DNA from: an uncultured Aquimarina sp. | GTDB lineage: Bacteria; Bacteroidota; Bacteroidia; Flavobacteriales; Flavobacteriaceae | Length of the DNA stretch: 64,000 nt | Assembly (NCBI RefSeq): GCF_947495315.1 | Contig: NZ_CANLYD010000003.1 | Span: forward strand, 372,001-436,000 | Direction of reading: 5' to 3' | Shown: one piece after another, positions 23,423 to 33,982 of the stretch | Position numbering within the stretch: position 1 is the stretch's first letter | Layout of the letters: each line of letters starts with the position of its first letter | Translations under genes and position numbers: made by a program | Notes under the pieces: generated by a model | What the model saw: only the letters and a program-made list of their open reading frames with translations | What the model was told of the DNA's origin: nothing | The model's database searches: none

Positions 23423-24592
23423 ATGGATAATTATTTAACAATAATTAAAAAATATCTGGAAGGCGAACTTTCTAATTCAGAAAAAGAAATATTGCGACAA
23501 TGGATTATGAAAAATCCTAAGAATGAAATGCTTTTCAAAAGAGAAGTAGAAAATTGGCATTCAGATAAAGAAGGGTTGCGAACGGACTCCGAAAAGGCCT
23601 ACAAACGTTTTATTGATACAATTGATCACAAGGGAGCAAAAATAATTTCTTTAAAACCATGGTTCAGAGTTGCGTCCTATGCTGCAGTTTTGGCTGGAGT
23701 ATTGTTGGGTGTGTATTATTATACTAAACCGGATATATCTGTCATTAAAACCAACCCGAATATAGTAGAAGTTCATACAGAACAAGAAGATAAGATTAAA
23801 ATCTCTCAGGCAGACGGTACAATCACCTATATGGATTTTGATGATAAAGAAGATTTGGTTACTGCGAGCGGAGCGATAATTGGTAAAAAAAGCCAAGATC
23901 AATTAATCATTAAAAGTATCGATAAAACCAAAGCCGAATTTCTGGAAATATCTATTCCTAAAGGAAAAATCTTTCAATTAAGTTTATCCGATGGTACCAA
24001 AGTATGGTTAAATGCGGCAAGTACCTTAAAATTTCCACAACATTTTGGATCTTCAGAAAAAAACAGAATAGTACATCTGGAAGGAGAAGCTTTCTTTGAT
24101 GTGACTACGAATGAAAAACAGCCTTTTATAGTAAAGACAGGAGAAATTGATGTACAAGTATTAGGTACACAATTTAATGTATCGTCTTATACTGAAGACG
24201 CAACAATAAAAACAACATTGGTAGAAGGTTCAGTTGCGGTTAATAATCCAAATAACTCTACTAATATGTTGAAGTTGTCTCCAACGTATCAGGCCGTGTA
24301 TACAAAAGATCAAAAGCGCCTAAATAAGAAGAAAGTTAATACAACATTGTATACGTCCTGGATGTATAGAAAAATGATGATACAGAATGAATCTTTTGCA
24401 GCAGTGATCAAAAGGTTAGAAAGAGCTTACGATGTGGAAATTGTAAGTTCTAATCAAAAATTAAACAACACACGTTTTACTGGGGAATTTGATATAGAAA
24501 ATGTTCGACAGATTCTGAATGTGTTTTCTGAAACTATAGATTTTACATATGAAATGAACCAAAATAAAATTTTAATACACTCAAATGATTAA
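23423..24592 (+). CDS. FecR family anti-sigma factor
   Basis: The 389-residue protein has an N-terminal cytoplasmic part (residues 1-75) for sigma binding, one transmembrane helix (VASYAAVLAGVLLGVYYY, about 80-97), and a periplasmic FecR domain (IPKGKIFQLSLSDGTKVWLNAASTLKFP ... GEAFFDVTTNEKQPFIVKTGEIDVQVLGTQFNV). A C-terminal DUF4974-type segment (ESFAAVIKRLERAYDV...FDIENVRQIL) follows. It sits between its divergent sigma partner and a TonB receptor bearing an STN signalling domain, completing a sigma, anti-sigma, receptor trio. Confidence 0.95.
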   Translation: MDNYLTIIKKYLEGELSNSEKEILRQWIMKNPKNEMLFKREVENWHSDKEGLRTDSEKAYKRFIDTIDHKGAKIISLKPWFRVASYAAVLAGVLLGVYYYTKPDISVIKTNPNIVEVHTEQEDKIKISQADGTITYMDFDDKEDLVTASGAIIGKKSQDQLIIKSIDKTKAEFLEISIPKGKIFQLSLSDGTKVWLNAASTLKFPQHFGSSEKNRIVHLEGEAFFDVTTNEKQPFIVKTGEIDVQVLGTQFNVSSYTEDATIKTTLVEGSVAVNNPNNSTNMLKLSPTYQAVYTKDQKRLNKKKVNTTLYTSWMYRKMMIQNESFAAVIKRLERAYDVEIVSSNQKLNNTRFTGEFDIENVRQILNVFSETIDFTYEMNQNKILIHSND

Positions 24593-24685
24593 TGGTAAAT
24601 TCGATCTGACCATTTAAGAAATGAATAAAAAGAACAGATCAAAATAAGGATAAGAAGATTACAATCAATCCGTAAAAGAAAAAAA

Positions 24686-24705
24686 GGAAGTGCTGCAACA
24701 CTTCC
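24686..24705 (+). promoter_or_regulatory. Hairpin in the leader of the TonB receptor gene
   Basis: GGAAGTG (24686-24692) and CACTTCC (24699-24705) pair around CTGCAA. It follows fecR by 93 bases and is followed by CCTTATGG, not a T-run, so it may be a processing or attenuation element between the two genes. Confidence 0.45.
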
Positions 24706-24760
24706 CCTTATGGTCTGATTATTATTTAACTGAGTACTAACAACCAAACTTTTCAAAATT

Positions 24761-27700
24761 ATGAAAAAAAAGGGTAACTGTACGCTATTTTCACACTTGG
24801 CGCACAAATCAATCGTATTAAGAATGAGGCTTACACTAGTTTTATTTTGTTTTTCCATCTTACAGATGATGGCAACTTCCGGCTTTTCGCAGGGCAAAAT
24901 AGAACTGAATTTAAAACAAGCAACAATTGCTGAAGCATTAGAAGAAATTAAAAGTCAAACTTCGTATAAGTTCTTCTATATTAATGATGAGGTCAATCTG
25001 AATCAAAAGACTTCGATTAAGGTTAAAAAAGAAACTATAGACAGAGTTTTGTCAATTCTTTTTGAGAATACAGATATTTCGTATTCAATTATCGGAAAGC
25101 AAGTAGTGTTAAAAAAAGCACCATTTACTAAAGAAAAACTAAAGGTTATTCGTGAAGTAAAAGGGAATGTTAAGGACTCTAATGGAAGTCCGCTTCCGGG
25201 AGCAAATATTGTGGTAAAAGGTACTACCATTGGTGCTCAAACAGATTTTGAAGGAAATTTTACTATTAATATGCCAGATGATAATAATATACTGGTCATC
25301 TCGTATATTGGTTTTGAAACAAAAGAAATTGACGTAACAGGAAAAGATTTTATAACCGTAACCTTAAAAGATGCATCTGCACAGTTAGATGATGTAGTAA
25401 TTGTAGGATCCAGAAATCCTAGCCGTACAGCTACAGAAACAGCTGTACCTATAGATGTGATTGATATTACACAAATAGCTACACAAGGTCCGCAGACATC
25501 AGTTAATGAAATTCTTAATTATGTAGCTCCATCATTTACTTCACAGACGCAAACTGTTTCTGATGGAACAGATCATATAGATCCCGCATCACTACGTGGA
25601 TTAGGACCTGATCAGGTATTGGTATTAATTAACGGAAAAAGAAGACATAATACAGCATTGGTTAATGTGAACGGAACTGTAGGAGCTGGTAGTGTCGGGA
25701 CAGATTTAAATGCAATTCCAACGGCGGCAATCCAGCGGATAGAGGTGTTAAGAGATGGTGCAGCGGCGCAATATGGTTCTGATGCAATTGCTGGGGTAAT
25801 CAATATTGTTTTAAAGAAAGGAACAAACAAATTGGACCTAACACTTACTACGGGAGCTAATTTCAGTAAAAATTCTAATCAATTTGATGGAGGAAGTGAT
25901 GGTGAAAAAGTAGTATTGGATGTTAACTATGGATTACCAATAGGGGAGAATGGTGGATATATCAATTTTACTGGATCTCTATCTACAAGAGAACCTGCAC
26001 TACGTAATAAAGATTATCAGGGAGATATTTTTAGAGGATATCACGGAGCAGAACGAATATTTGCGGCTAGTGGAGGAAACGTAGCTGATATGACGTTAGT
26101 CGATTATCAAACGGCTTCACAAAATATCTCATATTTAGATCAGGTAACCAGAGATCAGATAGCTGCTTTGGATGTTACAGATCCTACAGATATCGATACA
26201 TTTAGAGGTTTATTAGATTTTGATGCAGATGAAGACGAATTGTCTGCACGTGGATTAACACGTACAGATTTTAGATTTAAAGTAGGTACCGCTAAATTGA
26301 GAGAAGGAAAATTCTTTGCCAATATGGCAATCCCATTAGGAGAAGATGCAGAGTTTTATAGTTTTGGAGGAATTAGTTATCGCGAAGGATTGGCATCCGG
26401 GTTTTACAGAAGACCAGCACAGAGTGACGGTAGAGCCAATACACCGGCTTTTCCAAACGGATTCTTACCAAATATTGGAACCGATATCGTTGATAAATCT
26501 ATTGCTGTAGGAATCAAAGGAAAGGTAAAAGACTGGAATGTGGATTTCTCTAATACGTACGGAATTAACATCTTTGATATTACAGTTGATAACTCTAGTA
26601 ACGGAACCTTAGGAGTGGCAACACCCAGAAGTTTTGATGCTGGAGCCTTAAGTTTTATGCAGAATACAACCAATCTGGATATTGGTAGGTTTTATGAAGA
26701 TATTTTTAGTGGATTGAATGTGGCAATGGGTGCAGAGTACAAAGTAGAAAATTATACAATTACAGCAGGAGAAGAAGCATCTTATACTAGTTATGATATC
26801 AATGGTAATATTGTAACAAGTACAACACCTGATGTTGATTTAGTAAGAAACAATTTTACGGGAGCAGTACTCGGTGGAGGATCACAAGTATTTAGAGGAT
26901 ACGATCCTAATAATGAAACAGATGAATATAGGAACAGTATTGCCGGATATATTGATCTGGAAGCTGATTTTACGGAAAAATGGTTAGTAAGCCTTGCTGG
27001 TAGATATGAGAACTTCTCTGATTTTGGCGATACGTTTAATTATAAACTGGCAACACGTTATAAAGTGACTGAAAAATTTTCGGTTCGTGGAGCAAATAGT
27101 ACAGGGTTTAGAGCACCTTCATTGCATCAACAATTCTTTAGCAGAACTAGTACAGTTTTTGTAGATAATCAACCTTTTGAACAAGGAACTTTTACTAATA
27201 ATAGTAGAGCAGCTGCATTAATTGGGATAGCTCAACTAAAAGAAGAAACCTCTAGTAGTTTTAGTTTAGGCCTTACTGCCAAAATTCAGAATTTTACAAT
27301 TACAGCAGATGCGTATTTGATTAATATTGATGATAGAATTGTATATAGTGGAAGTTTTGGAAATGGAGGAGATCCGGAGTTAACCCAGATATTTGAGGAT
27401 GCTGGAGCTACAAGTGCTAGATTCTTTGTCAATGCTATAGATACTAAGTCGCAAGGTATTGATGTAGTAATTTCTCATAAAGCAAATTTTGGAGAAGATA
27501 TGGTGCTTAAAAATGACCTTTCTGCAACATTTGCAAAGACTGAAGTAGAAGAAATCCGAGTTCCAGAAAGAATTGCCAATGCAGGTCAAAGTGTTAATTT
27601 CTTTGATGGACAGGAAGAGGCATTCCTAACACTTGCGCAACCAAGAACTAAACTCAGCTTAACAAATGTTTTATCTTTTGGTAGATATGATATTTTATTA

Positions 27701-28003
27701 AGAAATGTATTCTTTGGTGAAGTGACAGATCCGGATGATTTTAATGGAGATCCAAGAGTAGATGGAACCGTTGTAAGTGATGATGCCGTATATGGAGGAA
27801 AAGTCGTTACAGATCTTTCTTTTTCAGCAAAATTGTTAGAAAATCTAAACATAACTATTGGAGCCAATAATTTGTTAGATGTGTATCCTGATGAGAATAG
27901 AGAAGGAGGAACTGCAGGTGATCAATTTGTATATTCCAGAAGAACTTCACAGTTTGGATATTCTGGTAGATTTTTATTTGCAAGAGTAAATTTTAGCCTT
28001 TAG
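24761..28003 (+). CDS. TonB-dependent receptor with STN signalling domain
   Basis: The 1080-residue protein has an extended N-terminus then a signal segment ([21 protein letters not shown]). An STN domain (about residues 55-115, [20 protein letters not shown]) can contact FecR. A carboxypeptidase-regulatory-like fold follows ([22 protein letters not shown]... ), then a plug with [13 protein letters not shown] and [23 protein letters not shown], and the outer-membrane barrel ending in ...FARVNFSL. The substrate is unknown; iron chelates or polymers are usual options. It is the third member of the trio with the ECF sigma and FecR. Confidence 0.94.
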   Translation: MKKKGNCTLFSHLAHKSIVLRMRLTLVLFCFSILQMMATSGFSQGKIELNLKQATIAEALEEIKSQTSYKFFYINDEVNLNQKTSIKVKKETIDRVLSILFENTDISYSIIGKQVVLKKAPFTKEKLKVIREVKGNVKDSNGSPLPGANIVVKGTTIGAQTDFEGNFTINMPDDNNILVISYIGFETKEIDVTGKDFITVTLKDASAQLDDVVIVGSRNPSRTATETAVPIDVIDITQIATQGPQTSVNEILNYVAPSFTSQTQTVSDGTDHIDPASLRGLGPDQVLVLINGKRRHNTALVNVNGTVGAGSVGTDLNAIPTAAIQRIEVLRDGAAAQYGSDAIAGVINIVLKKGTNKLDLTLTTGANFSKNSNQFDGGSDGEKVVLDVNYGLPIGENGGYINFTGSLSTREPALRNKDYQGDIFRGYHGAERIFAASGGNVADMTLVDYQTASQNISYLDQVTRDQIAALDVTDPTDIDTFRGLLDFDADEDELSARGLTRTDFRFKVGTAKLREGKFFANMAIPLGEDAEFYSFGGISYREGLASGFYRRPAQSDGRANTPAFPNGFLPNIGTDIVDKSIAVGIKGKVKDWNVDFSNTYGINIFDITVDNSSNGTLGVATPRSFDAGALSFMQNTTNLDIGRFYEDIFSGLNVAMGAEYKVENYTITAGEEASYTSYDINGNIVTSTTPDVDLVRNNFTGAVLGGGSQVFRGYDPNNETDEYRNSIAGYIDLEADFTEKWLVSLAGRYENFSDFGDTFNYKLATRYKVTEKFSVRGANSTGFRAPSLHQQFFSRTSTVFVDNQPFEQGTFTNNSRAAALIGIAQLKEETSSSFSLGLTAKIQNFTITADAYLINIDDRIVYSGSFGNGGDPELTQIFEDAGATSARFFVNAIDTKSQGIDVVISHKANFGEDMVLKNDLSATFAKTEVEEIRVPERIANAGQSVNFFDGQEEAFLTLAQPRTKLSLTNVLSFGRYDILLRNVFFGEVTDPDDFNGDPRVDGTVVSDDAVYGGKVVTDLSFSAKLLENLNITIGANNLLDVYPDENREGGTAGDQFVYSRRTSQFGYSGRFLFARVNFSL

Positions 28004-28022
28004 TTGAGTTAGTTTAATATGT

Positions 28023-28062
28023 TAAAACAGGCAAGGATCAAAAAGCATCTTTGCCTGTTTTC
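28023..28062. terminator. Bidirectional terminator
   Basis: AAAACAGGCAA (28024-28034) pairs with TTGCCTGTTTT (28051-28061), extended by GGAT/ATCT with one wobble, around an 8-base loop. A-run and T-run on the two sides suit both the TonB receptor gene and the convergent M56-M23 gene. Confidence 0.9.
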
Positions 28063-28073
28063 TAATAGTACTA

Positions 28074-29402
28074 TTAAAAATAATCCATAGGATTTACTCT
28101 TTTTCCATTATGTTTTACTTCATAATGAAGATGAGGTCCTGTAGAAAGTCCAGTATTTCCGCTATAACCTATAATCTGTCCTTTTTGAACTTGTTGGTTT
28201 TTCTTAGTATTGAAGCTTTCCAAATGCGCATACCAGGTCTCATACCCATCAGCATGAGAAATGACAATTAGATTTCCCCAATCACCTTCGTTTTTAACAA
28301 GAGTGATAGTTCCGTTTGCAGTAGCAATAATTGGAGTTCCTATTTTTGCTCTGATATCTATACCACCGTGGAATACCTTCTTTTTTCGTATCGGATGATT
28401 AAAATTTTTACCATAAGCAGCCGTGATATCATCTTTTGATCCATTTTGGATTGGGAAAACAGAAGGAGGAGTTTCTATGACTATTTCTTCTGTCAATGCC
28501 TGTTCTATAATATGATTATTATTAGACTTAGGTTTTATAAATGCCATAAAAAGTACTGCCAGAACAGGAATGAGTAAAATGTATCGGATAAGATTTTTTT
28601 GATTAGAATTTGTTTTTGTGATCATGTCTATTCGTTTTTTGATTAATGAATGATTGAAATAACTATATAATTTTACACTTTGCTTTGCTCCTAGATTTTT
28701 TGCCAGGAGTTCTAAATAATTTGATTTTTTGATTTGACTGTTAATTATAGATTGATCTGCTTGATACTCGTGAATTGACTTGATAGATTTTCTGAATAAA
28801 TACGAAAATGGATTAAACCAGAATACAACCAAGTATATTTCTGTTACTATTAGATCGATGGTATGACCAAGTTTTATATGTACTTTCTCATGCTCCAAGA
28901 TTGATGGATCGATTTCATTTATTTCATCTTTTGGAAGGAAAATCCAGCGAAAACAAGAGAATATACTCTGTATGTCCGCAGCAATAAAGCAAAACCCATC
29001 TTTAACGAAAGTTTCGGATTTTTTCTTTAGTTTATATAGTTGTGTAATGGATAATAACAGTCTTAGTAGATAGATAAACATACCGATACTATAAACAAAC
29101 CATAGTAAATGAATCGGATTCCAATCTTTTTCTGAAGGTTCTGAAGGTTCCAAAGAGACTTCTTGGGTTGGATGCTCTATAGGTATAATATCATCAAAAT
29201 CTGGTATGATAAGGGTTTGATTTGCAATGTGAATTTCTACCTGATTTAAGAAAGGAAGACATAGTGATATTGGTAATAAAAGCAATAATAAGATTCTATT
29301 GATTTTATGAAAAGTTAATTTTCTAAAGAAAACATAATACGAACTGTATAAAACAGCTAAACAAATACTTGCCTGTATAAGGTATATGAAAAAATTATTC
29401 AT
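28074..29402 (-). CDS. BlaR1-like M56 membrane protease fused to an M23 endopeptidase
   Basis: The 442-residue protein begins with BlaR1-type membrane helices and the M56 motif HEKVH (171-175) in ILEHEKVHIKLGH. A helix near 280 and a linker lead to a C-terminal M23 peptidoglycan endopeptidase: HGGIDIRAKIGTPI (HxxxD) and GPHLHYEVKHNGKRVNP (HxH). BlaR1 proteins sense cell-wall stress and trigger cleavage of BlaI. Here the usual penicillin-binding sensor is replaced by a wall-cutting enzyme. The start overlaps the blaI stop by eight bases. Such fusions are known in Bacteroidota, but their physiology is not settled. Confidence 0.92.
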   Translation of the reverse strand: MNNFFIYLIQASICLAVLYSSYYVFFRKLTFHKINRILLLLLLPISLCLPFLNQVEIHIANQTLIIPDFDDIIPIEHPTQEVSLEPSEPSEKDWNPIHLLWFVYSIGMFIYLLRLLLSITQLYKLKKKSETFVKDGFCFIAADIQSIFSCFRWIFLPKDEINEIDPSILEHEKVHIKLGHTIDLIVTEIYLVVFWFNPFSYLFRKSIKSIHEYQADQSIINSQIKKSNYLELLAKNLGAKQSVKLYSYFNHSLIKKRIDMITKTNSNQKNLIRYILLIPVLAVLFMAFIKPKSNNNHIIEQALTEEIVIETPPSVFPIQNGSKDDITAAYGKNFNHPIRKKKVFHGGIDIRAKIGTPIIATANGTITLVKNEGDWGNLIVISHADGYETWYAHLESFNTKKNQQVQKGQIIGYSGNTGLSTGPHLHYEVKHNGKRVNPMDYF

Positions 29403-29778
29403 CTTCTTTTTTTAGTTTATCTATTTTTTTTTGAATATGAAGTTTCATTTTTTCTAACTCGTTCACATTTAGATCTTCATCATTTGTAAAAAACATGGCA
29501 AACTTACTTATGGATCCACTAAAGAAGTTTTTAACCACTCCTTTAAAATGATTTTTGAAATAAGTTTCTTTAGATATTAGTGGGTAATACTCTTTTATTC
29601 TGCCATAAGTAGTAAAGCTTATAAATTTTTTGGTTACCAAAGTTCTAATTACAGTGGATATAGTAGTGTAAGCAGGGCGTGGTTCAGGAAATTGTTCTAC
29701 AATATCTTTTAGAAATGCTTTTTCAAGCTTCCAGAGATATCTCATAATCTGTTCTTCTGCTTTTGTCAAATCTTTCAT
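29395..29778 (-). CDS. BlaI/MecI/CopY family repressor
   Basis: The 127-residue protein has the winged helix of this family (LTKAEEQIMRYLWKLEKAFLKDIVEQFP... PAYTTISTVIRTLVTKKFISF) and a dimerising tail. It represses its own operon and, in relatives, resistance or wall genes until cleaved by an M56 partner, which is encoded next and overlaps it. Three evenly spaced operator-like repeats lie directly upstream. The -7 element TATATTTG is four bases before the ATG, so the transcript may be leaderless. Confidence 0.93.
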   Translation of the reverse strand: MKDLTKAEEQIMRYLWKLEKAFLKDIVEQFPEPRPAYTTISTVIRTLVTKKFISFTTYGRIKEYYPLISKETYFKNHFKGVVKNFFSGSISKFAMFFTNDEDLNVNELEKMKLHIQKKIDKLKKEDE

Positions 29779-29782
29779 ATGA

Positions 29783-29790
29783 CAAATATA
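29783..29790 (-). promoter_or_regulatory. -7 element for blaI
   Basis: On the minus strand this reads TATATTTG. It directly abuts the nearest of the three operator repeats and lies four bases from the start codon. Confidence 0.6.
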
Positions 29791-29845
29791 ACTATATTTT
29801 TAGTAATAAAACTATAAATATAGTAATTATACTATTTTTGTAGTA
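29791..29845. promoter_or_regulatory. Three tandem BlaI-type operators with 20-bp spacing
   Basis: The pattern ACTA-N6-TAGTA occurs at 29791, 29811 and 29831, exactly 20 bases apart. The middle site is the perfect palindrome ACTATAAATATAGT. The spacing, close to two helical turns, puts all three on one face of the DNA, suiting cooperative binding of BlaI dimers over the promoter. Confidence 0.8.
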
Positions 29846-29898
29846 ATAGTTAAAAGGAGTTATGTTTAACTAGTTGTTTTTAAATGAATTATGTAGAT

Positions 29899-30903
29899 TC
29901 ATTGTTTTTTGTTAAAGGATAAAATCGTATCTGTGTCAAACCCAATAGTTACTTGATCTGTTAATTTGTGTTCGGATGTAAAGTTTAGAACAGTATTGTT
30001 GGGTAGTATTGTGGTATGCATAAAATGATCCCCCATAAAAACAGTCTTGTCTATTTTTATACTTAGATTAAAATCAGATGAGGTGTTGATTTTGAATTGA
30101 TTAATTCGAATAGCATATTTTTTATTTTCTTCTTCTTTTGTATTGTATCCAAAACAGGTTAAATCTTCTTCTGATAATTGTGAAATTGTACTAAAAAGTG
30201 AGGCGACATAATAATCTTTAGGTTTTTTGTATAGTTTTTTGATAGACCCTTTCTGAATTTTTTTTCCTTCTTGTAATATTATAATTTTGTCAGCAATAGC
30301 TATAGCATCTTGTGTGTCATGTGTTACAAATATGGCAGTAACTTCTGTTTTTTTTATAATATCAAAAATCTCATTTCTAAGTTGAACGCGTAGCATTACA
30401 TCTAGATTGCTAAATGGTTCATCAAGTAATAGTAATTTAGGTTTTGGTGCTAATGCTCGTGCAAGAGCGACCCTTTGTTGCTGTCCTCCAGATAATTGGT
30501 GCGGATATCGATTTTCGTAGCCAGTTAAGTTTACTAAAGCTAACATTTCAGAGACTCTTGTTTTCTTATTCTCCAATTTAGAAAGGCCATAAGCAATGTT
30601 TTTAAAAACAGTTAGATGAGGAAACAACGCATAATCCTGAAAAACAAGTCCAATATTTCGTTTCTCAGGAGGAACAAAACTATGCTCAGAAGCGACTTCA
30701 GTATTATTGATACTAATTGTACCGCTATCAGGAGTTTCTAACCCAGAGATTAATCGAGTAAGTGTGGTTTTTCCACTACCACTTTCGCCGACAATAGCAA
30801 TCGTTTCACCTTTTTTAACTGATAAATTGATATCGTTGATAACCAAATCTTTTCCATTATTAAAAGATTTTGATAATTGTTTTATTTTTAAAATGTGACT
30901 CAC
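29899..30903 (-). CDS. fbpC: Ferric iron ABC transporter, ATP-binding subunit
   Basis: The 334-residue protein has Walker A GESGSGKTTL (38-47), signature LSGGQQQRVALARAL, Walker B LLLLDEPFSNLD, the switch His in FVTHDTQDA, and a C-terminal TOBE-like region with less conserved sequence. It belongs to the Fe3+/putrescine/sulfate group, and the adjacent subunits favour Fe3+. It is the last gene of the operon, eight bases after the permease stop. Confidence 0.9.
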   Translation of the reverse strand: MSHILKIKQLSKSFNNGKDLVINDINLSVKKGETIAIVGESGSGKTTLTRLISGLETPDSGTISINNTEVASEHSFVPPEKRNIGLVFQDYALFPHLTVFKNIAYGLSKLENKKTRVSEMLALVNLTGYENRYPHQLSGGQQQRVALARALAPKPKLLLLDEPFSNLDVMLRVQLRNEIFDIIKKTEVTAIFVTHDTQDAIAIADKIIILQEGKKIQKGSIKKLYKKPKDYYVASLFSTISQLSEEDLTCFGYNTKEEENKKYAIRINQFKINTSSDFNLSIKIDKTVFMGDHFMHTTILPNNTVLNFTSEHKLTDQVTIGFDTDTILSFNKKQ

Positions 30904-30911
30904 TCAGTTTT

Positions 30912-32549
30912 TTATTTTTCGTTTAATATCAATCGATTAAGTATTATTATAGGGACGATACCGGTAGCTATAATACATAACGAAGGTAAGGCTGATTCCA
31001 TAATAAGTTCATCGCTAGCATACTCATAAGCTTTAACAGCTAAGGTGTTTACATGATAAGGTTTTAGGATAAGTGTCAATGGTAGTTCTTTCATTACATC
31101 TACAAAAACTAAGATAAAAGCACCAATCGCACCCGATTTTAATAAAGGTAATTCTATATTAAAAAATGTTCTAATATTTCCTTTTCCTAATAATTTAGAA
31201 GACTCTGATAGTGATTTTCCTATTTTTAATTGATTCGCTTCTATTGGATTATACGCAACAGCTAGAAACCGAATAACGTAGGCATATAAAAGAACTAAAA
31301 TGGTACCATTGATAAGTAATCCTATTTTGATACTCCATAAGTCTTTTGCAATTTTTATAAACCACTTGTCTAATGTAAGAGAAGGAATCATTACTCCAAC
31401 TGCAATAACTGCGCCTGGTATTGCATACCCTAAGATTGTTATTCTAGAAACCTTTTTTAATGCTTTTAATCGGTTCCATTTAGGGAAATATAATATCATT
31501 AATGCTGTGAATACCGTAAAAAAAGCTGTTAAAAAAGAAATACCTAAACTTTGAAGTGCAATAATGAAAAATGAAGATGATAAAACATCTTTATAGGTTA
31601 AGAATGACCAATAAATTAATTGTGAAAGAGGAATTATAAAACCAAATACTATTGGAATACTAACAATAAAAAATAACAATAACTGTCTTTTTGTAGTGAC
31701 AGTTTTTTTCTTTAGTACGTTATTGCTTTTATAAGAATTATAATAACTTTTAGCTCCACGCTGAAGACGTTCCAGGTAAATTAGTATAAATACTACAAAA
31801 AGAAGTATCGCTGATAGATATACAGCTGTAGATGGTTCTCCTAGAGAAAACCAAGATCTGAAAATACCAGTAGTAAATGTGCTAACGCCAAAATATTTTG
31901 CAGCGCCGTAATCATTTAATACTTCCATTAATACTAGTATTAATCCGCCTACAATAGCAGGTCTGGCTACAGGTAAAACAATTTTGAAAAATGTACTTCG
32001 CTCAGTTGCACCTAATAGCTTTGAGGCTTCTATAAGTCTTCCTGATTGATATAGAAATATGGCTCTGGCGCTTACATATATGTATGGAAATAAAGAAAGG
32101 CTTAAAATAAGTATAAGCCCAAAAATATTCATGACATCTAACTTAAATGAAGAAATACCGATTGTTTTCATTAGTATTTCCAGAGAGCCTCCATAATCAA
32201 ATATTCCGGCATATGCATAAGCTGTTATATATGATGGAATAGCCAAAGGTAGAATTAACATCCATTCTAAAAACCTTCGATAAGGGATTTCATATCTACT
32301 AACTATCCAGGCAGAAGAAACGCCAAAAAACAAAGTCAACATGGAGCACCCTATAACTAACCATATTGAATTAAGAATATAATCAGCTAGCACATGCTTT
32401 ACTAGATGTGACCAAGTTTCGCCTGGTCCAGAAAATAATTTAAAAAATATTGTGAGAATGGGAATGGCAATACAAACAACAATGGCCAATGTAAATATTG
32501 ACCATTTGTTAGTATCTCTTTTTAAATATATATCTCTAAGTAATTTCAA
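30912..32549 (-). CDS. fbpB: Ferric iron ABC transporter, fused permease
   Basis: The 545-residue protein has two binding-protein-dependent transport modules in tandem, each with about six helices and an EAA-type loop (EASKLLGATERSTFFKIVLPVARPA near 177-201, and ESSKLLGKGNIRTFFNIELPLLKSG in the second half). This double arrangement is typical of FbpB/FutB-like ferric permeases. It is three bases after the binding-protein gene. No riboswitch or Fur box was recognised upstream. Confidence 0.92.
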   Translation of the reverse strand: MKLLRDIYLKRDTNKWSIFTLAIVVCIAIPILTIFFKLFSGPGETWSHLVKHVLADYILNSIWLVIGCSMLTLFFGVSSAWIVSRYEIPYRRFLEWMLILPLAIPSYITAYAYAGIFDYGGSLEILMKTIGISSFKLDVMNIFGLILILSLSLFPYIYVSARAIFLYQSGRLIEASKLLGATERSTFFKIVLPVARPAIVGGLILVLMEVLNDYGAAKYFGVSTFTTGIFRSWFSLGEPSTAVYLSAILLFVVFILIYLERLQRGAKSYYNSYKSNNVLKKKTVTTKRQLLLFFIVSIPIVFGFIIPLSQLIYWSFLTYKDVLSSSFFIIALQSLGISFLTAFFTVFTALMILYFPKWNRLKALKKVSRITILGYAIPGAVIAVGVMIPSLTLDKWFIKIAKDLWSIKIGLLINGTILVLLYAYVIRFLAVAYNPIEANQLKIGKSLSESSKLLGKGNIRTFFNIELPLLKSGAIGAFILVFVDVMKELPLTLILKPYHVNTLAVKAYEYASDELIMESALPSLCIIATGIVPIIILNRLILNEK

Positions 32550-32552
32550 AAT

Positions 32553-33605
32553 TTATTTCCAACCAGCTTCATCAAAAAGAATGACAGCTTTCTTGTTGTT
32601 TTTACCCAATAAAGATAGTGCTAATGTATCTTCTTTGAATGATCCCCAAGATTGAAGCAATTCTGAAGGTTTTACTTTTTTGTTTACAGGGTATTCATAA
32701 TTGGCTTTTGCGAATACTTCTTGAGCTTCAGCACTAGCTAAAAACTCGATAAACTTGATTGCATTATCTTTATTTGGGGCATATTTAGCTACTCCAGCAC
32801 CACTTATATTAATGTGTGTGCCACGATCTTCTTGATTAGGGAAAAAGACTCCAACCCCATTACCAGCCTTAACTTCTTCAGGATTTTTGGAGTTTAGTAA
32901 TTTGCCAATGTAATAAGTATTTACTACTGCAATGTCACCTTCTCCAGCTACAACAGCTTTTACTTGATCTCTGTCATTTCCTTTTGGAGACCTAGACATG
33001 TTTGCTACTATTTTGGTAGCCCAGTCTTTTGCAGATTCTTCTCCATTATTTGCTATTATAGAAGCTAGTAAAGATTGGTTATAGATATTTCCAGAAGATC
33101 TGATTAATACTTTTTTATTCCATGTTGGTGAAGTTAGATTTTCATAGGTTGATAATTGTTCTGGCTTAATTCTATCTTTTGCATAGATAATAACACGTGC
33201 TCGTTTTGTTAAACCAAACCATTGATTATTTTCATCTTTTAGATTAGTTGGAATAATTTCATTTAATTTTTTAGAGTCAATAGATTGTAATAAATCTTTA
33301 TCCTTTGCTCTTACTAATCTTCCTGCATCTACAGTGATTAAAACATCTGCAGGTGATTGCTCTCCTTCTTCAGACATTTTCTGAATTAATTCATCTGCTT
33401 TGGCATTTACTACATTCACCTTGATGCCTGTTTGATTTTCAAAATTGGCAAATAATTCTTGATCAGCTGGATAGTGTCTATGAGTATATACATTAACAAT
33501 CTCTTTTTTTGTGATTGTTTTTTCCTGAGAATCTTGATTGTTTTTATCATTTTTGCAAGAAGATGATACGATAAGTAATGTTATTAATAGATAAATGTAT
33601 TTCAT
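32553..33605 (-). CDS. fbpA: Ferric iron-binding lipoprotein
   Basis: The 350-residue precursor has a lipobox ending SSSC (Cys17), so it is membrane-tethered. The mature part fits FbpA/FutA type I iron-binding proteins: NVYTHRHYPADQELFANFENQTGIKVNV at the start, and the double tyrosine in VVNTYYIGKLL, which ligates ferric iron in the family. It opens an fbpABC operon read leftwards. Thiamine- or spermidine-binding relatives are less likely given the Tyr pair. Confidence 0.92.
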   Translation of the reverse strand: MKYIYLLITLLIVSSSCKNDKNNQDSQEKTITKKEIVNVYTHRHYPADQELFANFENQTGIKVNVVNAKADELIQKMSEEGEQSPADVLITVDAGRLVRAKDKDLLQSIDSKKLNEIIPTNLKDENNQWFGLTKRARVIIYAKDRIKPEQLSTYENLTSPTWNKKVLIRSSGNIYNQSLLASIIANNGEESAKDWATKIVANMSRSPKGNDRDQVKAVVAGEGDIAVVNTYYIGKLLNSKNPEEVKAGNGVGVFFPNQEDRGTHINISGAGVAKYAPNKDNAIKFIEFLASAEAQEVFAKANYEYPVNKKVKPSELLQSWGSFKEDTLALSLLGKNNKKAVILFDEAGWK

Positions 33606-33982
33606 TTGTTATAATATTTTAATAGTATAGTAATTCGCGTTAGAAAATAGTAAGGTTTTGCATAATTTGTGATCACTAACCAAACCAGATGATGGTATGG
33701 AGTGAATAATGGATGTGTTTCATTTTATATTTTAAAGGAATATATTTTTTTCAAAAGTAGTGCTCTCACTTAAAACGGCAAATTTATTTAGAACATATCT
33801 TAATAACAAAAATGATTTTATGAATTTATCAGACGGGTGTTTTGGCAGATACAGGAAAGATGAATTATCTAAAAAATTTAGGGATTTTTAATTTAGATTT
33901 GAAATTTGTGTTCTTGGTAAATTTTCAGGATAAAGAAAACAACTAAAAGATGTGTATTAATTTTGAGAAATAAAAAGAAAAG
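33606..33982. other. Intergenic region upstream of fbpA
   Basis: This AT-rich stretch should hold the leftward fbp promoter and ends at the tRNA-Leu gene. I recognise no clear Fur box, promoter or open frame. Confidence 0.35.

Noticed and set aside
33606..33982. Fur box or riboswitch upstream of the iron importer
   Set aside because: I looked for GATAATNATTATC-type palindromes and conserved riboswitch cores and found nothing convincing.
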